The notes beneath the pieces are model-generated. The model ran no database searches, had not been told where the DNA came from, and saw only the letters and a program-made list of their open reading frames with translations. A DNA stretch of 64,000 bases. Source: Macrophomina tecta. Lineage: Eukaryota > Ascomycota > Dothideomycetes > Botryosphaeriales > Botryosphaeriaceae. A program made the position numbers and the translations under genes. The stretch spans positions 1,860,001-1,924,000 of the forward strand of contig JAKSGN010000041.1 of assembly GCA_024180945.1 (NCBI GenBank). The letters are read 5' to 3'. The stretch's first letter is position 1; every line of letters starts with the position of its first letter. Of the stretch, positions 55,204-64,000 are shown one piece after another.

Positions 55204-57614
55204 ATTATTATTATTATTATTATTGTTTAACGTCCGTGTAGAGTTAGTAACTATTACAGACGGCCTAGGGCAATCTATATAGAGTCGGTATTTAGGTATA
55301 GAAGTGTTTTAGTAAAATAGCGTAGTATAGGCCAAGGGGCGTAGCAAAATAAAGAAAATAAAGGTAGTAAAGTAGAAGTCGGTAAAGTAGTAAAATACTA
55401 CTAGAGTAAGGAGCGGCGCGTATCTATATATTTATTCTTCCGCCGAAGAGAGTTCTAGGATCTATTTACGCGTGGAAATCCGTGTTTGTTTAATATAGTC
55501 TAGGGTAGGTTCTAGGCTAAATTTAGTATTTAGAAGTAGGTTTAAGCTAGGGTTTTTAGTTTCTAGTTTTTTTCTAAGCTCCTGTCGTTCCGTGTCGTAG
55601 TAGGGGCATTTAAGAAAAAGGTACTTAGGGGTTTATTTAGCGTTATTTAAGTAGGGGTATCTATCCGTTTCGCTCCGGTTAAACCTATAAAGATAGGATC
55701 TAAAGTATTCGTATTCTATCTTTAGCTAGTATAAGGCGCTAATCGTATTTCTCTTTTTAGAAAGGGCGTAGATCTTTTTTCTTATTTTCTAATAGTATTA
55801 GCGTAGATAACCGGTTTTAGAGCTTTTTTCTTAGCTTTTCGTAGCTTCTAAATGCTATTCCTATATAAGCGGTATTCTATTAAGTATTCCGTAAAATACT
55901 AGGCTAGTTTCGCTTATATTAGGGGTGGTTTTAGTTATCTCTTTAGCTAGATAATCGGCTCGTTCGTTTCCGTGGATTTTTAGGGTATCCTAGGACCTAT
56001 TAGAGAATTACTAAATTACCCCTTTCGAGTAGGATTTTACTAGCGTTTATAGCCCTTATAACGTAGCCTTATCCTAGGTTTTTCGAAGGGGTTTTAAGCC
56101 GGTAGAGAGCGGCCTAGTTATCCGCATAGACTCTAATCTTTTAGAACGCGTAATCGTTTTATACGGCTAGTTCGAGGGCTTAGGTAATAGCCTCGAGTTC
56201 GCCGTTATATACGAGGTTACTAGGGCCGATATTATCTATCTTTTCTAGAACGCGGTTAGTTATTTCGGCTTATTTTTCTTTTATACTTATACCTACGCCT
56301 ATCCCTTTTCCTTACGGGTTAGAGCTAGCGTCGGTATAGATAAGTATAGTATTATTCTCTAGGGTGCGTAGTTCTTACTTATAGTGTACGGCCTCTTCTT
56401 CCTTAGATAGCTTTAATATTTTAACCGAGTAGGGCGTTCCTAGATTCCATAGGGCGAAGTAGAAGGATTTAACTATTTCTAGGTTATTAGGCCTAGTACT
56501 AAGTATATTTCTTATATTTCAAAGCTAGTAGGATTGCGTAGGGACGTCGTTTTCGAGTTTAAATATAAGCTATTAAACGGGGTATTTAGGTTCTAGGCGA
56601 AGTACTCTAAGGGCGTATTTTTAAACGTTTTCGTCTAGGCGGAGGTGCGTAGGTAGAAGAGCGGCTTCTATTTCTAGAAAGATAACTAGTACGGTTCTAA
56701 ACGTTCCTAGTATTTTACGTAGGGCTAGGTTTTGTAATATTCTCGTTTAGTATTTAACCGAGGCTTGGTTTTTCTAGTATAATTAGCTCCCGTAGTCGGC
56801 GATAGAGGTAATATACGCTATATAAAGTTACTATATAGCGTAGGGGCTAAGTCCTCGTTTGGTATTAGCTAGTCGGGAGAGCCTATAAAAGGTAAAACGG
56901 GCTTAGCTTATTCTTATAGAGACGTAGCTCTTATAAGTAAGTAAGGGGTTAAAAAATACTTCTAGGTATTAAACTAGTTTCTTTAGTTTTACTACGTCCC
57001 CGTTAGAGAGCGTAAGGGGTAGATTCTAGGCCTCTTTTTCTTTAGAAAAGTGCATAATTTCGGTCTTTTCTAGGTTAAATTAAATAGCATTTTCTTTGCC
57101 TAAGCTATAGAGCTTTATAACTTCGCGTTCTAGTATCTTAACGTTCTTTTTCTAGCTCGTAGAGCTAACCATAATAGATAGATCGTTAATATAAGAGCGG
57201 AAATTAACTACGTTTAACTAAAATAGCTCTCGGATATATATTAGAAATAGTATAGGCGAAGTAGGGTTTCTTTACGGTATACCCGTTTTAATTTTACTAA
57301 ATTCCTCTACTTCTCCGTTAAAGCTTAGGCGTAGGGTCTAGGAGTTTATAAAGAATCTAACCTAGGCTAGTAGATTAAGGGATAATTCTAGCCGAGCTAT
57401 TATTTCTAGGAGTTAGTCTTAGGCGATATAGTCGAATGCCCCCTTTACGTCTAGAAAAAGCGTAGACGTTTTAAGCTTTATAGCTTAGTTTTCTTCTATT
57501 TCGGTAGCTAGAAGAAAGCACGTATCGATAGCTAATTTTTATAATCTACCCCCTATTTGGCTTAGGTGGAGGAGATTAGTAGTTTCGGCTAGATAGCTTA
57601 GTCGTTTAGCTATA

Positions 57615-59447
57615 ACGTATTTCACCACTCACCCGGCTATACTAGTTATTCGGCTACCCTACTAATACTAAAACGCTTCTTTATATAATTATTCCACCAC
57701 AACGCCTTGAATTTAATCGAAATTTCTATCTAACTACTCCTTAATTACTAGGGCATCGGCGGATTATATAATCTTGTAAATAGTAATTACTATACGTCGG
57801 CAGCGCACGTTGTCGTATAGCCGTCGCCTTTTATTGATTAGCCTCTTCCTCCTTATTTTCTATCCCGTGAACTAAGAACTACCCCTACTAAGCCTATAGA
57901 GCACCTCCCTGTGTAATATACCTTTAGCAGTATTACTACTTTTATTTTCGCCATCGATTAGCTATACGAAGCTCCGAATTCTCCTTTATAAGTATTATAG
58001 CTAAATTCATCGCCATCTAACATTCCTTTATAAGTTAACTAAATGCTTGGCTCGTCGGGCTCTAAGATTAGCGCTAGATAAGATCCCGTATAAGCCGAGC
58101 CTGCTTCTCTAGCTAAGCTAAAGTATAAGGTGTTTCTAACGTCCATTGAGGTGCTTGTCCGTTCGCCGTAGCTAGTGGAGAGGGTGTTTTAGTAACGGTA
58201 AGCGACGATAAGATGCGTTATAAGTTATACGGTATAAGCCCCGTGGCTTAAAATCCACTTCTAATATTTTGGCCCGTAAAGACTAATGGGCGCACCTTCG
58301 AGTATATTATGAGAAAGTCGTCTTTATTAATATAGTAGATTTCTTAGCGAACGCTTTCCTAAACCTCCTAACCGTACGAGCGCTTAAGGGGGGAGAAGCA
58401 GCTTACATTAAGCGGCTAAAGAAGATACGATATATACGTAGGTATATAGAGCGTGACGATATTATTTGCTATATAGTATTAGTCAAATTCGGGCGTTGCG
58501 TAGCTACTATAGCTATTAAGAATAAGAAGACGGTAGGCTCCCTTCGTATAAGACTCTATATATGTATTAAAGTGCTTAATCCATTTAAATCTGAGCTGGT
58601 CTATCGTCCAGCCATTACTACTTATAGTAATTACCCAGTTTGCCAGTAGTTCTCGATACTAGTTTAACTAGTACACCTTCCCTGCTAGGATAATAAACGG
58701 CGGAATCGCCCAGCCAAACGCGTTAATACCCTCGATTACCGTTGTCTACTTACGGTTCCCTGGTTGCACAGCAGTTACTCGACCGGTCGTATTAGAGCTT
58801 ATAACGACCTTAGATATCGTAATTACACCCATTATAAATCCTATCTCGTCAAAATTGTAGAAGTCGTCGTTAAAAATACTATATAACTAACGCGTCTCTT
58901 AAACATGCGTAAACTACGCGTTAATCGTGTCTGGATCCTCGCATTTAGCGCATTATAAATAGAACTTTCGATTCCATTTCATTTTAAGCTCGGGCTAATT
59001 ATTAATAAACCGAGATATCTAGTTCTTACCGACTAGTTAAGGTGGAGGATTATAGCTGCGCGCTACGAGTAAACAGTCTGCCATCCTTCGTATATTAATA
59101 ACCTAGGGAGGGAATCCTCGCCGATTAAGGCTTAGAATCTACTTAACTAAAGCCTTCTCTTCGGACGGCTATAGCTTTCGTTTTTGCGAATTAGACACGC
59201 TTCGTGGGGCTGTTTTATTGAGATGATCTTAGAGAGTAGTTCAAGGTATATCGTACGATATTATAGCCTTGCGAATGCTTAAAATTTGATTGTTTTAAAT
59301 AGCCTACTTAGTAAGAAGTAGTCTGCCCTCTTTTTGGTGTGATTCTTGGTTCTGTGTTGATGTTATTGCTGATTTTCACGAGGGCGCGTTTTGGTGTTGG
59401 TGGGGTAGCCGGATAACTAGTATGGCCGGGTGAGTGGTGAAACACGT
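57615..59447 (-). mobile_element. RIP-affected Fot1/pogo-like DNA transposon
   Basis: 1833 bp with terminal inverted repeats of about 45 bp, starting ACGTRTTTCACCACTC, and a TA duplication (57613-57614, 59448-59449). The empty site is seen in the other LINE copy near 63770. The minus strand carries a pogo-type transposase relic. It is mutated less than most of the window, so it came later than the oldest RIP events. Confidence 0.88.
57690..59330 (-). pseudogene. Fot1/pogo transposase relic (DDE_1)
   Basis: Minus strand. The conceptual frame shows FDEIGFIMG (first catalytic Asp), IPPFIILAGK, a SNGWT-x-QL stretch, LLIL then the D-G-H-x-S-H motif in eroded form (N-S-Y-S-S-Y), and a LLQPLNVSCFSPLK-like block. 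These words and their order are typical of fungal Fot1/pogo transposases of about 540 aa. The last catalytic Asp reads Asn, in line with a G-to-A change. Several TAG/TAA/TGA-free interruptions break the frame, so no full protein is made. The N-terminal DNA-binding part is hard to recognise. Confidence 0.75.
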
Positions 59448-61089
59448 TAATCCGTTCTGTTATTTTACCTAAGTAATTTAAAAGAGCTATAACCCGATAG
59501 GCTTTAGAAGTGTACTCGTCCGGTTTATTAGGTTTCTTTAGAATTGCGCCGGTAGCTTGTTTTTAGCACGTAGGGTAGTAACCGTACTAGATTAGTAAGC
59601 TATATATCTTATAAAAGGCCTTTAGGTAGGCGTTATATACGTAGATAATTATCTCGTGCGTAATCTAGTTCGGCCTAGGTATAGTAGCTTTTATTTTCTT
59701 AGAGTAGGCGTTCTAGAGCTCCGTTCGATCTAGAGGGGGCCATTTCTACCTATTACTAGGGATATAGGCGTTTTAGTTAAACGGGACTACTTTAGAAGGC
59801 GTAGGAAATAGAGTTTCTTTTAGTACGTAGCACTTTCCTTTAAAATCTTCGTATAGGGAGCCGTCTTTAGATCTAATAGCCGGTATTCGTTCGGTTATCC
59901 GGTGTTTAGTATAAGATATTACCTTAAAGATATTTATAGGGGTTTCGTTAGCTAGGAACTCGTTCTAATACGTCCGTTTAGCGTGTTTTATAGCCTAGAA
60001 GTAGGTATTTCGGGCGATTAGGTAGTCTTTTCTTCTATTAGGCTCTAGGAGCTCTTTTAGAAGCCGTATTTTAGTTTTTAGGTCTTCTCGGAGTTTTAGT
60101 AATTTATCGTTCTACTACGGTTTTGCGTTTACCTTTGAAATAGCTTTTAGGATAGCTCTATCTATAGCATTACTAATAGCGGTAGTAAGGGATTAGCTAA
60201 GGTCTTCTAGTAGTAGTATTTTACTATTAGGCTCTCTTAGTACCTCTCGTGTAATCGAATTATCGAGTTCCTAAAGTCCGGTTTCTAGGCGTTTTAGAAA
60301 TTCGTTAATTTCGATTCGAAATAGGGCTTTAAATTGGTTCCAGTTCGCTTTTTTAGTAATATACCGTTCTTGGGGTTTCGGTGGATTCGGCTCGTTTAGC
60401 CGGATACTAAAGAGGATAGAAAAGTAATCGGATTCTATACTAGATAGGGTTTGCTAGTCCTCTATAGAATTTATTAGGCTAGGCGTAGCGAGGGTTAGAT
60501 CTATAACGGTAGGCCTATTTAGGTTTAGGCGGTAGAACGTGCCCTCTCCTATATTATTTACTAGGCTTAGGTTATTGTTTTCTATCTATTCGACTAGCCT
60601 AGGCGCTCCGGATGACGTAGGGGATTCGGGGTCCCACTACGGGTGGTGTTGGTTAAAATCGCTAGCTATAATCGTAGGGGTAGTTATAGGATTATACTAA
60701 TATACCCTCTCGAGCGTATATAGCTGGGATTCGTGGTTTTGGGCCTTTTGGTTATATAAGTTAAGGATTTGAAATTGGGTTCGTCCTTGTCTTATATTTA
60801 GTACTATTAGGTCGGGCGAGGGATAGGCCGTTTTGGCGTAGTTTATTTCGAAGCCACGTAGGTGTCTTGCGATGTAAACGAGCGTTCGTGGCCGTTCTAA
60901 GGGAGAGTAAACCGGTAGAATTGCCATAAACGAGGGGTGGTTAACCGAGCGGATCTCTTAGGGGTTATTTATAAGCTATGGTTCTTGTATAAGAATTAGG
61001 CCTATTTCGAGTTCTATAGCGAGCTAGAGTAGGCTTTCGGTAGTCTAGGCGTTTCGATTTAGGTTAGCTTATAAAACTCTTAATTTACC

Positions 61090-62499
61090 TATTTAGAGGT
61101 AGGGTGTTTAGTCGGTTTTCGGGTAGTGTAGGCACCGAGTGCCTTTCTTAGCCGTATAGGCCGTGTAGGCGCATTGGTGCTGCGGCGTAGGGTGGGCTTT
61201 TAGGTAAATGTTATACCGTAGTGTAGATTTGCATACGTCCGTTTAGTGCCTAACGCTTAGGTAGTTTAAGCACTTTTCGTTTCTAGTACTTAGGCGGAGT
61301 TTTTCGGCCTTATAGCTAACGCCGTAGATATAGAGCCGCTTATTAATAGCTCGTTTTTATTTCTTAGGCGTTTTAAAAGCGGCTATAACGGAGCCGGCGT
61401 TCTAGTTTTCTCTTCGGTCCTTAGGGGTAATCCAGTAGGGGTTACCTACTACGGTAAGGTTTAGATTAAAGGTCGTAATCTCGTCCTTAATAAGGCTTAA
61501 GATATCGAGGTCTAGCGTCTCCCGTATAGGAACGCCGTGGATAACTACCTTATACTAGGTCTCGTTTACGCGTAGAGTAGCTTATAGAATAACTCGTTCG
61601 ATAACCGCCTTATTCTCGAGAAAAAAGGCCGCGTTATAGTCCTCGGTTCCCGTAATAACGATGTTACTATTAAGGGAGAGTCGGATGCCTTAGACTACGG
61701 GCTTAGTTTTAAACCCTACGTTTTCGAATGCGCGGTTTAGGCGGTTACGGAGGTTAAGGGGCTAGATAGCGTCCTTAGAGCCGAAGTAGAGGACCGTAAT
61801 TTATCTATCTTTTACCGGGGTTATTACGGGCTTAGGAGCTGTTTTCTTCTTTTTATGGAGGATAAACCCATTATTTTCGGGGGTAGTAGCGGCGATTTTG
61901 GCGTAAGATAGCGTTTAGCTTATATTTAGAGCGTTTTAGGGGACCGTTAGTTAACTCGGGATATTAATAATATTCCATTAGGGTGGAATTACTATATTCT
62001 TTGCCTTATTTCCGAGCGAGCGGGTAACGTTTTCGAGAGAGCGGATCTGGGTAGCGAGAATTAACTTAGAAAAGTCGATTTTTCCTTTATCAGTATATTC
62101 CTAAAATACCCTAATAAGATCTAGGATATTACGGTTTTATTAGCGGTCTTCTTCGAGGTTTGCGGCTTTAAGGAGGCAGTCTAGTGCTATATCTAGATAT
62201 TCCTTAGGGGTCGTAGGGGTATTAGAGTTAAACCGAAGTCGTTTTTCACCGTATAAGCTTCTAAAAGCAAACCTAGATTCGCTAATAGGTACCGTGCGCT
62301 GCGTTATAGGAGTTTCCGGGCCTCGTTTACGGGTAGTAGAAATAATAAATGGGTTTTCGTCTTCCATTTCGATTTCCGTGGAGATTCCAGTGCCAGGGGT
62401 GTTAATAACGATAGGGGTAGGCGGGATAGGGGGTCGGAGGGTGGCTAGGAGCTCGTCCGGGGAGCCGGGGAGGTCCGGGGGGGAGGGGAGGCGGTATAT
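61090..62499 (-). pseudogene. LINE ORF1 (nucleic-acid-binding Gag-like protein)
   Basis: On the minus strand the frame with MEDENPF starts at 62367 and runs 75 codons to a TAG at 62140, then continues beyond it. Upstream of that ATG the same frame stays open for 44 codons of Pro-rich sequence up to an ATA at 62499, preceded by TGA; this ATA may be a RIP-mutated start. Near 61300-61130 the frame has Cys/His words (KCLNYL, then HQCAYT and CLHYP) like the CCHC fingers of LINE ORF1. ORF1 proteins bind the element's RNA. Confidence 0.6.
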
Positions 62500-62570
62500 T
62501 CATGCTTATATAGCTCGAGGTTATTGGAATAAGGTTTCGCTTATTTAGGCGAAGTGGGGCTTTTAAGAAT

Positions 62571-62935
62571 TTTTCAAAGCTCGGACTAGGTAAAAAGGGG
62601 AGGAAGAAGCGCTTTCGCCTTAGATTTAGATACGTAAACGCGCTCTAAATCTAGTATAAATTAGTACGGGGTTGCGCGTAGGTGTCTTCTAGCCGTGGCT
62701 TAAATTTGGCTCGTTTTGGAGTCGTTTTGGGGTCTTAGTAGGGGTGCGGAGGTTAAGGGAGGCAATTCGGCCTAATAAGATCTCTTTTCTACGTAATAAC
62801 GTAGTAGCGCGTATAGCTATAAAGCTTAGATTCGAGAATCTAGCTAAGTAAATCGAGGGCTTTTAATAGATACCGGTCTTAGCGTTTTTTCTCGAGGTTG
62901 AATTCGAAGGTATAATAATATAGTTATATAATTAG
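62571..62935. other. Sequence between two LINE copies
   Basis: About 365 bp, GC-richer to 62780 and then AT-rich. It probably includes the 5' UTR of the long LINE, whose start I cannot place. No gene seen. Confidence 0.4.
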
Positions 62936-64000
62936 CTTTCGTAGTCGGCGATAGAGGTAATATATACTATATAAAGTTATTATATAGCGTAGAAGCTTAG
63001 TCCTCGTTTAATATTAGCTAGTTAGAAGAGTTTATAGAAAATAAAATAGACTTAGCTTATTCTTATAAAAAATATAGCTCTTATAAGTAAGAAGAGAATT
63101 AAAAAATACTTTTAAATATTAAACTAGTTTCTTTAGTTTTACTACGTTCCTATTAGAAAGCGTAAGAAATAGAATCTAGGCCTCTTTTTTTTTAGAAAAG
63201 TATATAATTTTAGGGTTTTCTAGGTTAAATTAAATAGTATTTTTTTATCTAAGCTATAGAGCTTTATAACTTCGCGTTTTAGTATTTTAATATTCTATTT
63301 CTAGCTCGTAGAGCTAACTATAAGAAATAGATTATTAATATATAAGTAAAAGTTAACTATATTTAACTAGAATAGCTCCCGAGTATATATTAGAAATAGT
63401 ATAGGCGAAGTAGAGCTTTTTTATAGTATATTTATTTTAATTTTACTAAATTCCTCTACTTCTCCATTAAAGCTTAGGCGTAGGATTTAGGAGTTTATAA
63501 AAAATCTAATCTAGGCTAGTAAATTAAGGGGTAATTCTAGCCGGGCTATTATTTCTAGGAGTTAGTCTTAGGTAATATAGTTAATACTCCTTTTATATCT
63601 AGAAAAAGCGTAGACGTTTTAAGCTTTATAGCTTAGTTTTCTTCTACTTTAGTAGCTAGAAGAAAGTACGCGTCTATAGCTAATTTTTATAATCTATTTT
63701 TTATTTAGCTTAGGTAGAGAAGATTAGTAGTTTCGGCTAGATAGCTTAGTTATTTAGCTATAATTTATTCTATTATTTTACCTAAGTAATTTAGAAGAGC
63801 TATAACCTAGTAGACTTTAAAAGTATACTTATTTAGTTTATTAGGTTTCTTTAGAATTACGCCGGTAGCTTATTTCTAGCACGTAGAATAGTAACTATAC
63901 TAGATTAGTAAGCTATATACCTTATAAATAGCCTCTAGGTAAGCGTTATATATGTAGATAATTATCTCGTATATAATTTAGTTTAGTCCCGGTATAGTAG
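62936..64000 (-). mobile_element. Part of a second LINE copy (RT region)
   Basis: Aligns with 56778-57614 and then, skipping the pogo insertion, with 59448 onward to the window end. It therefore shows the uninterrupted target. It is more RIP-mutated than the long copy. It lacks the 3' 1.5 kb, which is unusual for a LINE, and suggests it was cut by a later insertion or rearrangement. Confidence 0.83.

Larger units (their letters stand above)
55990..61080 (-). pseudogene. LINE ORF2: APE endonuclease, reverse transcriptase, RNase H
   Basis: Read on the minus strand. An APE-type endonuclease lies at about 60930-60350: a short open stretch from 60927 has ILNLYNQK, followed by a DFNQHHP word that is the catalytic ...DFNxHH motif. 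The RT follows, split by the pogo-like insertion, with a GIPxRNPTSPILFLIY block near 57280-57230 and YIND (former YIDD) near 57190. RNase H lies at about 56350-56080, with YTDASSN and a later YADNQAAL. Many codons are TAA/TAG, so ORF2 is dead. ORF2 of such elements nicks the target and copies the RNA there. The boundaries are approximate. Confidence 0.82.
55204..62570 (-). mobile_element. Tad-like LINE (non-LTR retrotransposon), long copy
   Basis: Minus-strand element with an (ATT)n tail at 55204-55224 (its 3' poly(AAT) end), 3' UTR, ORF2 (RNase H, RT, APE endonuclease) and ORF1, split by a Fot1/pogo-like transposon at 57615-59447. It is only moderately RIP-mutated: CA/TG are depleted but GC is clearly higher than in the A2 and B copies, above all from 60000 on. 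The 5' end is not defined; a drop in shared features near 62570 is used here. The organisation is that of Tad1-type fungal LINEs. Confidence 0.85.

Overview
The window is an AT-rich, gene-poor block of a filamentous ascomycete genome (Pezizomycotina inferred). I find no host gene. Almost everything is transposable elements nested inside one another, and most of them carry the signature of repeat-induced point mutation (RIP): CA/TG turned into TA, CpG largely spared, ATG and TGG nearly gone, and TAA/TAG stops everywhere. Only three blocks keep a normal base composition: 704-9116, 28108-28902 and 40590-41900. RIP looks like the dominant past force, and these three arrived after it or escaped it.

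Layout. An old Ty3/gypsy element (family C) forms the base of 1-31209 and is split by three insertions. The first is A1 (704-9116), an intact Ty3/gypsy chromovirus with TSD GAATC. The second is A2 (10612-18734), a RIP-eroded relative with TSD ATGTA. The third is B1 (22790-30758), a RIP-eroded Ty3/gypsy element with 193-bp LTRs and TSD CTTAC, which itself holds an almost unmutated solo A-type LTR (28108-28902, TSD ACTAG). Then comes a 3.9-kb eroded block bounded by large palindromes (31210-35099). A3 (35956-52315) is a third A-family copy, split by an intact Tc1-like DNA transposon (40590-41900) and by B2 (42683-49850). A minus-strand solo LTR follows (52328-53107). The right end holds non-LTR retrotransposons of the Tad/LINE type on the minus strand: a 5'-truncated copy (53677-54577, containing an unassigned solo LTR), a long copy (55204 to about 62570, split by a Fot1/pogo-like transposon at 57615-59447), and part of another copy running off the window (about 62936-64000).

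How A1 works. A 796-bp 5' LTR with a TATA box drives a transcript encoding Gag. Pol lies in the -1 frame, behind a slippery heptamer A AAA AAC placed directly before the gag stop and followed by a predicted H-type pseudoknot. Pol carries protease, reverse transcriptase, RNase H, integrase (HHCC, DD35E, GPF) and a chromodomain. A polypurine tract precedes the 3' LTR. An 8-nt complement between the presumed transcript start and the bases just after the LTR suggests Tf1/sushi-like self-priming.

The most interesting feature is an extra gene on the opposite strand of A1, between the chromodomain and the 3' LTR (8214 to 7434, one 49-nt intron, 243 aa). It has an N-terminal KRKR, six cysteines spaced like a loosened Zn2Cys6 cluster, and a likely coiled coil. 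A diverged, RIP-broken form with the same cysteine pattern is seen in A2 and, with nearly the same DNA, in A3, so it appears to be a maintained antisense gene of this retrotransposon family. The LTR carries four copies of a CCCG-N2-CGGG-like motif at about 34-bp spacing that could be targets of such a regulator; this link is inference.
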